Positions 22,214-33,383 of a stretch of 64,000 bases of DNA are shown here, piece by piece. The stretch is from positions 21,468,363-21,532,362 of the forward strand of contig JALGPY010000010.1 of NCBI GenBank assembly GCA_023055425.1, written 5' to 3'. The stretch comes from Linanthus parryae (Eukaryota; Streptophyta; Magnoliopsida; Ericales; Polemoniaceae). The translations under genes and the position numbers were made by a program. Position 1 is the first letter of the stretch, and each line of letters begins with the position of its first letter. The notes beneath the pieces were generated by a model, which ran no database searches, was not told the origin of the DNA, and saw nothing but the letters and a program-made list of their open reading frames with translations.

Positions 22214-23493
22214 CATGTTTTGAACTCTTTTAACTCTACTCTTATTTCAAAGCCCTGAAACTAGTTTCAAAGTTTTGAAAATCCTCGGAGGACAAATGCT
22301 GAACTGAGGGGGAGTTTGTCTCCTAATTTTTAAATTGTATCTTTGTGATTGCTAGAGTTTTTGTTTTTCAGGATATCTGCTTAACTATCTGAATGCAGGA
22401 TTACCTAACAGTGCTCATATTCGGAGTATACTTTTTTTTATATATATTTTGTTCTAACTTTGTTTTGCAGGTTCAAAGCTTTGAGAAGCTTTTCAAAGAT
22501 TTGAAAATACTCGGATTATTTAGTCTAAGCTTCTGAATGAAGGCTTGCCAAACAGGTCATTAATTGCTTAGCTAATTTTATGGGATTTGTTCAGATCTTG
22601 TCTTAAGCTTTGTAGGTAAATATTATGCTCAAAACCGAGGAGAAATCTAGCTCATAACCGTTGGAAAAGAGCTGTTGAGAGTCAAGATTAACTTCCAGAT
22701 ATTTTGGGGTTTTCTGTTGCAGCCATTCTATATAAGTCCAATTTGAATCGAGGCTGACAGGGTTTGATATTTAAGAGATACAGAAGGATTTATACACTCA
22801 GATAAATATGTCCAGATTGAGAGAACATCAAATAAGAAGATCAACTCTGCTTACTCAATCCATTCAATCCAGAAGAACACTTTTAAGCTTCTACAACTTC
22901 AGTGTTCTTCACAGGGTTCTTCATTTGTGCTTACCTTGCTTATTCATTAGAATTTTTTCTAAGTTTTTACATTTGTTCTCATTGATATGTGCAACAGGAA
23001 CAACAAGAGAATAATATTGTATCAAGTAGTAGCTAGATAGGTTAGAGAGAACCACATGTTGTATAGGAGTAAGGCAATTTTCTTAGGCTCGAAACCTAGG
23101 GCTTAGCTATTAATAAATAAAAAGTTCTTGAAATCCTAGAGGGATCAGATCCCTCAGGCGGAGAGTAGAGTTTGTAGAGGCCGAACTTCGTGACAAATAC
23201 TTGTGTCATGTTCTTTAAATTTATGTTCTTTACTTGCTTGCAAGCTGTCTCAGAACTAGAAATTTGCAGAACTTTGAAAAGCCTTTCAAAACCTTGAAAA
23301 TATTCAGAGGTTTTAAACTGTCTGTTTTCAGTTTAAAGCTTTGAAACTGATTTCAAAGCTTTGGAAAACTTTTCAATCTTTCTGTTTTATTTCAAAACCA
23401 CCATTCTAGAAAAAGTTGCCATACTCTATTCACCCCCCCCCCTCCCATATAGAGTACATTTGATCATGCCTTAGTACCTACTTACACATTTCA
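22214..23493 (+). repeat. Sirevirus-type 5' LTR region
   Basis: The right end (ACATTTCA) abuts the primer site. The left end is uncertain: it could be TGTTTTGAACTC at about 22214, or just after the purine tract GAGGGGGAGTTTG at about 22317, in which case 22214-22316 is the tail of another internal region. A TATA box (TATATAAG) lies at 22729-22736. Confidence 0.55.
22729..22736 (+). promoter_or_regulatory. Sirevirus-type LTR TATA box
   Basis: TATATAAG is about 760 bases before the primer site, consistent with the U3/R border of a long LTR. Confidence 0.5.
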
Positions 23494-23495
23494 AT

Positions 23496-23508
23496 TGGTA
23501 TCATAGCC
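23496..23508 (+). promoter_or_regulatory. Primer binding site of the Sirevirus-type element
   Basis: TGGTATCATAGCC is one base off the usual initiator tRNA-Met complement and is followed 35 bases later by the gag ATG at 23543. Confidence 0.75.
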
Positions 23509-23542
23509 TCTATCACTGTTTAGATCTAACAATCTTGTGATC

Positions 23543-25108
23543 ATGAGTAATGCAAATGAAGGTGTTTTCTCACAGAAGAGCAGCAAACAGACATCTGATG
23601 AAGATCTTCATCATAGATCAAGACATGGAGTAACGATCTATTATTCTGAATAGACCTTATACCTTCTATACAGAGAGAGAGGGCATTAAAACTCTCAAAT
23701 CTGAAGACTCTCTTTCTACTACTGAATTAGAAAAGATTTCTAAAAACTATAGAGCTATGAACTTACTGTATTGTGCCTTGAATGCAGATGAGTTTAACAG
23801 AATTTCTACTTGCAAGAGTGAAAAGGATACCTGGAAAAAACAGGTGGTTACATTTTGAGGAACCAGCCAAGTCATGCAGACAAAGATTAACATCTTTCTG
23901 AGGAAATATGAGCTATTCAAGATTAATAAATATGATTCAATCAAGGACATGTTCAATCGGTTCACTGACATAGTCAATAACCTGGAGTCCTTGGGAAAGT
24001 CATTCTCAAATTAAGAGAAAGTCAGGAAGATACTGAGAAGTCTTCCTAAAGCCAAATGGGAGCCAAAGACATTAGCAATTGAAGAGGCTCACAACTTATG
24101 AACTCATCAACTAGATGAATTGCAGGGAAAGCTCCTCGCTCATGAAATTTCAATGAACGAAGTGGATGGAGAAGTCTCTGAAGGTGTTAAGAATCTGGCA
24201 CTCAAAGCTAAAGAGAGTGAGCACATTCAAAGCCTTGAAAAAGAGAAAGATGATGAAGATCATTTTGCACTGATTTCCAAATCCATGACTAGAATTTTTA
24301 ATATGAAGAAAAATTTGAAAAAGAGGACCATAGCAGAGACAGATCTAGATCCTGAAGCAGCAACGACTACAAAGGTAAGTCCTCCACCCATTCAAATAAA
24401 CTTAAAGGACTAAATTGTTTTGAGTGTGGTGATGTTGATCATTTAGTTAGAGATTTTCATAACAAGAAGAACAAGCATCATCCAAAGAAGGACAAGGACA
24501 AAATAAAGAATGCCATGGTTGCATCCTCGAGTGACTGCGATTCCACTAGTGACTCAGAATCAGAAGAGGATCAAGCTAACTTGTGTCTTATGGCTGGGCA
24601 TAATGAGAAGGAGAGCTCATAAAAACACATTTTAACTTCTAGTTCTTCTGATGTGTTGTCCGAGATTGTGAAAAGCATTCTCATAAATGAAGAGAGTTAC
24701 AGAAATGAGATAAATTCCTTGAAGGTAAAGGTTCATGAGCAAGCAAAAGAAAACTTGGATTTAGTTTTTCAAAATAGAACTCTTGAAGTTTCTCAGGCAA
24801 AGTCAAATAGGGATTTCAAAGCTTTGGAAACTACTTTCAAAGCCTTTAAAACTCAAGTCAAAGAATTTGTATCAGAAAACTATTTTTTAAATGACAACTT
24901 TGTTTCTCTGAAACATCAGCATGATGAATTAGAGGAACATAAGAATTTACTGACTGATAAACTTGAAGAAACAAAGAAAGTTTTAACAGAGTTTGCTAGC
25001 TTAGAACACAACCTCACAATGATGCTTGGACGAAGTTTACACTCAACTCGCAAACATATATTGGATACAATCCAAATTTTCCTAGAAAGAACAATACCAG
25101 TTTGGTGA
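23543..25108 (+). pseudogene. Sirevirus-type gag
   Basis: The start ATG is at 23543. Stops appear within the first 40 codons and again later. Recognisable parts are the UBN2-type gag (FNRISTCKSEKDTWKK, QTKINIFLRKYELFKI, NRFTDIVNNLESLG, KILRSLPKAKWEPK), a zinc knuckle ECGDVDHLVRDF whose last Cys is Phe, and a long C-terminal coiled coil (24653-25108). Two palindromic motifs fall inside the coiled-coil coding part. Confidence 0.72.
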
Positions 25109-25129
25109 AAGCCAGTAGTAAACATTCTC

Positions 25130-25945
25130 TTGAGTGTTTTTACTGTGGTAAACTTGGTCGTGTTAATTTTGACTTGTCCCTTTGAAAGAACAAAACCTCA
25201 CATAATGAGGAATACTTTTCCACTTCATCGTAAGGGACGAGTAAGAAAAATTTGGGTTCCAAAAGGTATCAGACCTCCTAATATGGTTGATCCTGAGTAT
25301 GATTCCGAATATTACACCTGACCTACAAAGTTGGGTAAGTCATTGATTTTTATATGAAGGTTGTCACCAAGAATAAGGTTCATAAGTGGATTATACACAG
25401 TGGTTGTTCCAGACACATGATTGGTAAGAGTTATTTAATTTCTGAACTTGAAGAATAATCTGGAGGAACAATCACTCTTGGCTATAAAGGGAAGTGCAAT
25501 ATTGTTGGCATTGGTAAAGTTGGTAATAAGTCTGCATATTATATTTCTGATGTTTACTTAGTTGATGGTTTGAATTTTAATTTTCTTAGTGTATCTCAAC
25601 TTTGTGACGAAGGCAACAAGGTAATATTTGACAAGGAGGAATGTGTGGTGCAAGATGAGAAATCTTGGGATTTCATCCTCACTGCTCCTAGATCAAACAA
25701 TGTCTACTCTTTGAATACTAACCATGTTGGCGGAAAAAGTCTGAAGTGTCTCGAAGCCTTGAAAGGAGATTCAAAGCTTTGGCACATAAAGCTTTGGCAT
25801 ATCAGTATGCATAGTCTGAACAAGCTGATATTTAAGGACTTAGGCAGAGGTTTACCATCCATAAATTCAAGGTTGAAGAGTTATGCAAGGCTTGTGCTCA
25901 AGGTAAACACACAAGGAGCTCTTTTAAGCCAAAGAAATTTGTAAG
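25130..25945 (+). pseudogene. Sirevirus-type protease and pre-integrase
   Basis: A second degenerate knuckle (CFYCGKLG) precedes the protease motif IIHSGCSRHMIG, in which the catalytic Asp is His. The frame 25570-25944 has the core-like NFLSVSQLCDEGNKVIF and the pre-integrase motif LWHISMHSLNKL. There are several stops. Confidence 0.7.
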
Positions 25946-25965
25946 TACTTCGAGACCTTTTAAAC

Positions 25966-26655
25966 TGCTTCATATGGACTTGTGCGGTCCTATGAAATTC
26001 AAAAATCCAAAGGGTAAGAAGTACATGCTGGTTGTTGTTGATAACTTTTCTAGATATTATTTGGTTATGTTTCTTAGAGGAAAGTCTGAAGCTTTATCTG
26101 AATTTTTAAAGGTTTGTACAGAGTTACAGACTTCTATAAACCTACTGTTGCTTCTATAAGGAGTGATCATGGTAGAGAATTTTTTCAACTAGAGTTTGAT
26201 TTATTATGTGCAAAGCATGGTATTTCTCACAATTTTTCAGTTCCTAGAACTCCTCAACAGAATGGTTTAGTGGAAAGTAGAAATAGGACTCTTGAGGATA
26301 TGTCTAGGACAATGCTTTTGGAAATCACTTGCCAAAGGCTTTCTGGGCAGAAGCTGTTAATATAGCAAACTATATTTTGAACAGGTGCTTGATCAGACAT
26401 ATTTTGAAGAAGACCCCCTATGAACTGTTTAAAGACAGAAAGCCTAGTATTTCTTACTATAAACCTTTTGGCTTCACTTGTTTTGTTCAAAACAATGGCA
26501 TGGATAATGTTGACAAGTTTGATGCCAGAAGTGATGAAGGTATTTTTCTTGGTTACTCTCTGAGAAAAGAAGCCTACAGAGTTCTTAATAAGAGACCAAA
26601 GTTGTTGAGTAAAGTATTCATGTTATCTTTGATGAAAGCAATGATGGTTCTTTGA
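25966..26655 (+). pseudogene. Sirevirus-type integrase
   Basis: The catalytic residues are all visible, but in shifted frames: Asp in LHMDLCGPMKF, Asp in IRSDHGREFF and Glu in NGLVESRNRTL. Frameshifts occur near 26130 and 26340. The C-terminal part ends in GIFLGYSLRKEAYRVLN. Confidence 0.75.
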
Positions 26656-26766
26656 GTGACGGTTTTACAAATTTGAATTTGAACAAGCATGATTCAGATG
26701 ATGAAGCTTATAGAGAAATTGTTAGCAAGGCCGACTTGAAGAAACACAGAAAGGATTTTTAAAGCC

Positions 26767-27960
26767 TTGAAAATGGTGGTTATCAAAGCCTTGAAACAGG
26801 TTCTCAAAGCATTGAAACAGGTTCTCAAAGAACACATAGTAGATCAGCTACCTGCATCAACTTCTCAAGGTCTTGAAAAACTTCCTGAAGAACTAGAACC
26901 ATGGACTCAAAGGAAAAAGTTTAGATTTTCATCAGCTCATCCAGTGGAAAACATCATTTCTGATCCATCTACTGGTACACATACCATATCTCAATTAAAT
27001 AAATTGTGTTCTTTTAGTGGCTTTGTTTATGTTTTAGAACCAAAAAACGTGAAAGAGGCATTACAAGAAGCAGGCTGGATTATTGCTATGCAATGTGATT
27101 TGAATGAGTTTGAGAGGAACAAAGTGTGGAATTTGGTTCCTGCTCCCAAGAAACAGTCTGTGATTAGAACTAGATGGGTATCCAGAAACAAGCTGGATGA
27201 AAATGGCAAGGTAATCAGAAACAAAGCCAAACTTGTGGCTCATGGCTACAATCATGAATAATGTATTGATTATGAGGAGACTTTTGCTCCTATAGCAAAG
27301 TTGAAAGCCATTAGAATGTTAATTGCATTTACTTCTCACAAGAACATTAAACTTTTTCAAATGGATGTCGAATGTGCTTTCCTAAATGGATATTTGCAAG
27401 AAGAACTTTATGTTTCTCAACCTCCTGGATTTTAAAGTGATGATTTCCCTAATGATGTTTTCAAACTTGATAAAGCTCTTTATGGCCTTAAATAATCTCC
27501 AAGGGCTTGCTATGAAAAACTATTTAAGTATCTCCTTGAAAATTGTTTCAAAATAGATTTTGTTGATAAAACATTGTTCATCAAAACACATGAGAAAGAC
27601 ATCTTAGTAGTACAAGTTTATGTTCATGATATCTTGTTTGGTGCTACTAATGATGCTCTATGCAAGGAGTTCTCAAGTCTTATGTGCAGGGAGTTTGAAA
27701 TGAGCTTAATGGGAGAGTTGAATTTCTTTCTTGGACTTCATGTTCATAAAATGAAGAAAGAAATGTTCCTACACCAGAAATAGTTGACCAAGAATTTGAT
27801 GAACAAGTACAATATGTCTCAATCCAAGATTGATAAAACTCCAATGAGTTCTACTTTATCCTTAGATAAGGATCATAATTGTAAGAGGGTGAACCAAAAA
27901 TAATTCAGAGGTATGATTGGTTCACTGCTTTATCTCTACTAGTAGGCCAAATATTATGAT
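26767..27960 (+). pseudogene. Sirevirus-type reverse transcriptase
   Basis: The linker before RT holds four palindromic motifs in tandem. RT signatures include WIIAMQCDLNEFERNKVWNL, KLVAHGYNHE (stop next), FQMDVECAFLNGYLQEELY and LYGLK (stop next). The active site reads VYVHDILFGATND: the usual YVDD has become YVHD, losing a metal-binding Asp. The enzyme is dead. Confidence 0.78.
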
Positions 27961-28129
27961 AAGTGTTTGTATGTGTACTAGATTTCTAACCCCAAGGGGT
28001 CTCACTTTGGGGCTACCAAATAATCTTCAAATATCTCAATGCTACTAAAGACTTAGGTCTTTGGTATCCAAAGAGGTCTAATATCTTTCTTTGTGGCTAT
28101 TCAGATGTTGATATTGTAGGATACAACGT

Positions 28130-28566
28130 GGATAGAAAAATCACTTAAGTGTGTTGTCAATTCCTAGGATCATCCTTGATAAGCTAGCATTCAAATAAGC
28201 ACAACTCAGTACCATTATCAACAGTAGAAGCTGATTATATTGCAGCAGGAGCATGTTGCTCACAAGTGTTGTGGATAGCTCAACAAATGAGGGATATTGG
28301 ATTTGATTTCAAAGACATTCCTGTCAAGTGTGACAACACTAGTGCAATCTCCATCACAAAGAATCCAGTACAATATTGAAGGAATAAGCACATTAATGTT
28401 AGACATCATTTCATTAGAGACCATGTGGAGAAAGGTGATGTGTCCTTATCTTTTGTGCCTACTAACTTGCAACTTGCTGATATTTTCACTAAGCCATTGC
28501 CAGGGGATAGATTTCCAGCTTTGAGATTGGAACTTGGTATGTTGAACAAGGATTATTTGATGTAGG
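28130..28566 (+). pseudogene. Sirevirus-type RNase H and polypurine tract
   Basis: The RNase H fragment contains VEADYIAAGACCSQVLWI, KCDNTSAISITKNP and [13 protein letters not shown], and ends near 28564. A purine tract GTAGGGGGAG at 28562-28571 follows at once, as at the pol end of Sireviruses. Confidence 0.75.
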
Positions 28567-29071
28567 GGGAGTATCAGGTATTTTTATTTGTTTTTCAAAG
28601 CATTGGAAAAAAAATTCAAACCCTTGAAAAGCTTTTTCAAAGCCTTGAAAATTTGTCTGAAGTATAACAGTTTTTCAAAGTCTTGTCAAAGCTTTGAATA
28701 TAAATCTGCATACTACATGAATCTTTGATGGATCAAGAATGTTGAGTGTTGTCTCTGTAGATAATTGCTTGACATTATTATTACAATTTAAGCGGACTTT
28801 GTTTCCAATTTTAAATCAGAATTTAATTACAAATCCGATTTCAAAATATCTTTTAAATATCTCCTTCCAAAGATAAAATAATTCAGTTTCCTACTTGCAC
28901 TCAAATTCTACATGGAATTCTTTTTCTCTATCATATCTCTCTCTATCTAAATCCTAGCCCTCTCCAAATGGATTCAAGAAGATCTCAAAGAATTCAAATA
29001 ATTAAGTAGGCAGAAAGCATGAAGAAGAAGGGTCAAGGTCAAAAGAGAAACCCGAAGAGGAGATTCAGACT

Positions 29072-30697
29072 GTGAGTTCCAATTATGAAACTGTAAGTAT
29101 GCTTGTATCATCTCCTCCTCCGAGGAATAAGAAGATTAAGAAGACTCAAGAAGTGGAGAAAGCGAGTCCAAGCAAGGCTAAATCATATCTGAAAGCAAAA
29201 TCTAAAAAAGGAAAAGGTATTCAGGTGGCTAGTCCAAAGAAGGTGAATAAAGTTCAGAAGGATGATAAAGAGAAGGATGTTCAGAAAGAGGTTCAGAAAT
29301 CAGAAAAGAGCAAAGGGGAGAAGAAATATGTTTCTGGTAAGTCTTCTATATCAAAGCATTGGTTTATTAATTTTAAATCACAGTGGCTTTGATTAGAGTT
29401 TAGGCATCAACACCAGTTGCATTATGTAGCATGATATGCACTAAGATGTTGGAAAAGATGGATTTACCGTGCATTAAAATGTTGAAAGGGACTTCCATCT
29501 GGAAGATTTTGAATCCCCCTGAAGAGGAATACCCTTGATTGACTAGGTTGTTTTATCTAAACCTGCAACAAGTTCCTGTTACAGAGTTAATTTTATCTTA
29601 TAAGGTTGCTGGTATAGATATTCAGTTGAATCATGAGTTGTTTTCAAAGGTTTTAGGATGTCCAAAGGTGTATGATGTTGATAGTTTTCCTAGTAAGAAG
29701 AAGGCAATAAGGTTGGCTAAAGTAGATTACTTATTACAAAACACACCCTCAACCTCAAAATAGTTAACACACTCTGTGTTCAATGTTAAATCCAAAATTC
29801 TCTTCACTATCTTGATGAGGTGTGTGGTGTCTAGGGAGAATTCAAAGGAATTGCTCACATATAGGGTTCTGTACTTCATGTATTTGGTGATATATAGTTT
29901 TGAGATTGATTTGGCTAGCATTGTGATGGACCACATGCTTTATTTCAGTACCAAGTACAAAAACCATACCCTACCCTATGTCAATCTCCTACCTCTCTTC
30001 TTTCAACACTTTGAAATTCTTGTTGCTAAGGAAGAAAAGATTTCTGCTGGTTTCGGAATGGCAAATGAATCTTCTTTTCATAGGATCGTAATTGTGTAGA
30101 CTTCAAAGGGAGAATGGAAGTTCAATTCAGACCTTTCTGAGAGTGAGCTTAAGTCCAAGAAGTTCCTAAGCAAAAAGCCTTAACCACTCCTTTAGTTTTA
30201 CCCTCTAATGTTCTAGATGAGTCTCAGGTGCTTGAGAAGTTAGATGTTATTGAGAATGAGCCAGATGAACTGAAGATTGGTCAATTTGAGATTTGTACTG
30301 ATTTCAAGAAAATGAAATACTTGATTTCCTCTGTGAATGATTAAGTCTCAAAGAATTTCAGTAGCCTGAACTTGGTGGATGTGGAAGAAAAGACTACACA
30401 AATCCAAAAGGATGCAAAGAATTCATATTCTACCAGGGCACTCTTTGAGAAGTATTCCACTGAAAAAGAAATTGTCGGAGATGAGGGAACAAGGAAAGAA
30501 GCCAGCATTGACTCAGAGTTTCCAATTACAGATGTTCTGAAGAAAGGAAAGCAGAAGAAGAAATTGATTCCAAAGCTTGTTACTTATGAGGAATTGTTTG
30601 AGGATGCAGAGGTGGTTGTTGACGAACAAGGTGAAAAAGTTGTGAAAGAGGCAGAGAAAGTGCATCTACCACCATCTCTCCCATCTTCTGCCTGAAT
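29072..30697 (+). pseudogene. Extra ORF region after Sirevirus-type pol (env position)
   Basis: Four broken frames follow the pol gene: a Lys/Ser/Glu-rich piece (29072-29392), two pieces resembling a plant transposon-associated domain (29539-29763, LTRLFYLNL ... ELFSKVLGCPKVYD; and 29776-30099), and an acidic C-terminal piece (30372-30695). No signal peptide or clear membrane segment is visible. Position matches the env-like ORF of some Sireviruses, but an envelope role cannot be supported from this sequence. Confidence 0.45.
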
Positions 30698-30716
30698 AAT
30701 TAGATCTCGATCTGTA

Positions 30717-30935
30717 GTTTGATAACTCAAGAGGCGGGGTAGAACTCTGACAGACAATCTGCAACACATCCCTCCCATGTAGTGATGGATTTGGGTGCTC
30801 GGGATTTGAGCCACTTCTTGGTCGTCCCGTATAGGCAGTACGGGAACAGGATCAGCTTGAGTGTCGATGCATCTACTCCATTGTATCGGAATTTGTTGCA
30901 GTATTCCTCGAATGTTTCCCGATTAAATCACTCGG
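30717..30935 (-). pseudogene. Ty3/gypsy gag fragment
   Basis: On the minus strand one frame reads FEEYCNKFRYNGVDAS, LKLILFPYCLYGTTKKWL and SITTWEGCVADCLSEFYP. This is the retrotransposon gag core. No other part of this element was found. It differs from the Tat gag in this window. Confidence 0.65.
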
Positions 30936-31499
30936 GTCTTCATTCGCGCTGCCATGGTACGGGCAGTGATTCCGAACAGTGTGGATGGTGGAGGGTTTTA
31001 AGTCGGGAGTGCTCATCAGTGATTTATGGAACTAAAATAGCTGGCTCATTAGTCGAATCAACGACGAGAGCGAGTTGACTCAATCTGATCTCGGGCAAGT
31101 CAACTTGAGTTTGGGCTAAGTCAACTTGAGTTTTAGAGAAGAACTATATTTTTTGGGAAGAGACACCTCCGCCCCTCAGATTTAAAACAAAGACAATTTC
31201 ACCCATTTCAGTTTATGCACTACGTGATATGAGTTATTTAGTTCCTGAATTGACAAATACTAAGAAACAGTGCATGATCCTAGATTGAACACATTCAAAA
31301 CATCATGTTTCAAAGTATTTGTTGCGGTCGTAGTCTCGCTATCAAGGTTTCCTTAACGGTCATTGGAAACGGATGGTATACTCACCCACTATCTCAAGCT
31401 TGGATCCTAGGTGAGTCACCTGCCCCTGCACCCCCATAGATAGTTATCCAGCTTTACCTAAATCTCAAGGTCGCATATTTCGTTATCTTAAATCCCCTC
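30936..31499. other. Unassigned stretch
   Basis: I see no gene or clear repeat here, apart from a short local repetition of a CAACTTGAGTTTGGGC-type phrase near 31100-31130. Confidence 0.4.
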
Positions 31500-32640
31500 T
31501 CCTGGAACATCACTCTTTTGGGAAGTTTTTTCACTTCTGATCAGATTCATAGTATCAGTTATATTTCTCTTGTCTCTTTGGAGCAGCATGACACTTTCGC
31601 TTGGAAAGCTGATTCACGAAGGTCATTGACGGTTAATCAGCATACAATTTGGCACTTTCCTGCTCTCAAGAGAAAACCCAGCCTGTTTCCTCTAAAGTAG
31701 CTGATATTATCAAAACCACCAAGAAGCTTTCTCTTGAACCAAATATTTATCTCTTTGTTTGGAATTTTTATTTTGGAGCCCTTCCAGTCAAGGGTAGACT
31801 TAAAGACAACATATTCCAATCCAAAATATATTTTGTGACCTCTGTGGAGAAAATGCTGAAACTGTCATCCACTGGCTTTTTACTTGCTCTCATGCTCGCT
31901 CCATCTTGTTCGGTTCTTGACTTGGTTTTAGGATTCCGGCAAACACGCCCACATCTTTCAACAATAGTTTCCTGGATCTGCTCTAGGCATCTTCTAACAC
32001 AAACGACAGAATCTCTATAATTTATATCCTTCGACAAATATGGTTGGCTAGGAATTCGACGACAATGAAACAATTACATGTTTCTTCATCAAGTTCTCTC
32101 ACAACCATAAATGTTGCTGAATCCCGACATCGCCTCCGAGCCTGGGTAAATCGCAATCAAGAGCATATATGGATATAAGTCCTATGGTAACCTATGTCTC
32201 CTCGCGTCCACGCCAGCTACAAAGTTCTCCTATCATTGAAACTCGCGCCTCTTCATCCTTTCTGGTGGGTGCCACTTGGAAGCCCGTAGAACCTACAGTT
32301 GCTGCTTGGGTTGATGAAAACAACAATTCTATTAGAATTATCAGTCGCTCTCTTGATTCCTCTCCTCTTCAAGCAGAATCGCGCAATGTCTCCCAAGCTC
32401 TAAAATGGCTACTCTTCACGTGTATGTGAATGTTCACCTCCAAACAGATTGCCAAATCCTAGTTTTTCACGTGCAACGGCAAAGATTTCATGTTGCTAAA
32501 AGACATACATGACTTTTCTTGGTGTTTAAATTTGTGTATGGTCCCGTTCGTTTCTCACAACCTTGTAAAACTTGCTCATGAATTGGCTCATGAAACTGTA
32601 AGGTCCCTTGCAGACCAACCTCTTTGATCACTTAAATTAG
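31500..32640 (+). pseudogene. Old L1-type LINE, 3' end (zinc-binding and RNase H region)
   Basis: Several short frames reproduce the C-terminal part of a plant L1 ORF2: HDTFAWKADSRRSLTV, then the zf-RVT motif CDLCGENAETVIHWLFTC (near 31833), then RNase H pieces (WVDENNNSIRIISRSL, LQAESRNVSQALKWLL) and the C-terminal KLAHELAHETVRSLADQP. Frames shift repeatedly. RT and endonuclease are absent, so this is a 5'-truncated copy, older than the LINE at 33260. Confidence 0.72.
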
Positions 32641-32678
32641 GCATCTCTTTACGTAAAATATAAATATTGCGTGTAAAA

Positions 32679-32816
32679 TTGGATTTTATATTCGCCATCC
32701 TTGTTTTGTCCACTATCTCTATAATTTCTCAACCATTTTTTCATCTTTTGGATTTTATATTCGCCATCCTTGTTTTGTCCACTATCTATATAATTTCTCA
32801 ACCATTTTTTCATCTT
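32679..32816. repeat. Tandem duplication, two 69-base units
   Basis: 32679-32747 and 32748-32816 are identical except for one base (TCTCTATAA versus TCTATATAA). They lie just past the old LINE. Confidence 0.9.
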
Positions 32817-33246
32817 TTTACATGACGATAACTGTTCCCTAAAAAAGTCTCTCCCAAGAAAAATTGTTTCATACTACTTGTTTTGTAAGAAAAATAAAGC
32901 AAAATTATATTGTACCTAAACTTTTGTCTAAAACTACTGTTGGATTAGAAACACAAAATTTTCATTTGAGATGCTTTAGGTCTCCTGGTCCCTCTTGTTG
33001 AATCCATCATATTACTTCAGCACGAAAACACCCAAAAAGTGGGAATTCACGGGTTACCACAAAACAGTACAAATTTTTACAATTTTTTCTGTTCTATTTT
33101 CCTACCAAACTGAGGTATTCCAGACCATAACAGAATCCTGAAATTTCGGTCACAAATCTCTTACCACACCCAATCACGTTTTCATAGAATGCATGCCACT
33201 TATCTTTGTTATTCCTCAAGTAATTTTCAAAACTTGATAGGAATCT
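32817..33246. other. Unassigned A+T-rich stretch
   Basis: There is no gene, RNA or repeat I can recognise between the tandem duplication and the left target duplication of the LINE. Confidence 0.4.
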
Positions 33247-33259
33247 ACATGTTATATGT
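33247..33259. repeat. LINE target site duplication, left copy
   Basis: ACATGTTATATGT recurs at 39152-39164 right after the poly(A), and a third time at 39268-39280 because the tail region was later duplicated. Confidence 0.92.
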
Positions 33260-33383
33260 GAGAATTGAACTAATCTAACGACTAGTGGAGGCTATCCTTA
33301 ATTTCTCTCTAGAGTCTAGAGAGAGAAAAGTCTTGCTCAAGCAAGTTGTGTCCTGCTTTCAGGTTTGGTTTGGTTCTGGTGAG

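Larger units (their letters stand above)
22245..28699. repeat. Dispersed palindromic motif TTTCAAAGCTTTGAAA
   Basis: About 20 variants of this 16-base near-palindrome are scattered through the element: 22245, 22265, 22472, 22491, 23284, 23331, 23351 (LTR region); 24225, 24813, 24835 (gag); 25770, 26758-26840 (four in a row, pol linker); and 28593, 28613, 28641, 28671 (after pol). The centre is GCTT, GCCTT or GATT. It occurs in coding and noncoding parts alike. Confidence 0.75.
22214..30700 (+). mobile_element. Sirevirus-type Ty1/copia element, decayed
   Basis: Order: LTR region, tRNA-iMet primer site, gag with coiled coil and zinc knuckle, protease, integrase, RT, RNase H, purine tract GTAGGGGGAG, then about 2 kb with extra ORFs. 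That order, including the extra region after pol, suits Sireviruses. No 3' LTR is recognisable before the next element at 30717. Stops and frameshifts occur in all domains. A palindromic motif recurs throughout (see separate entry). Confidence 0.75.
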
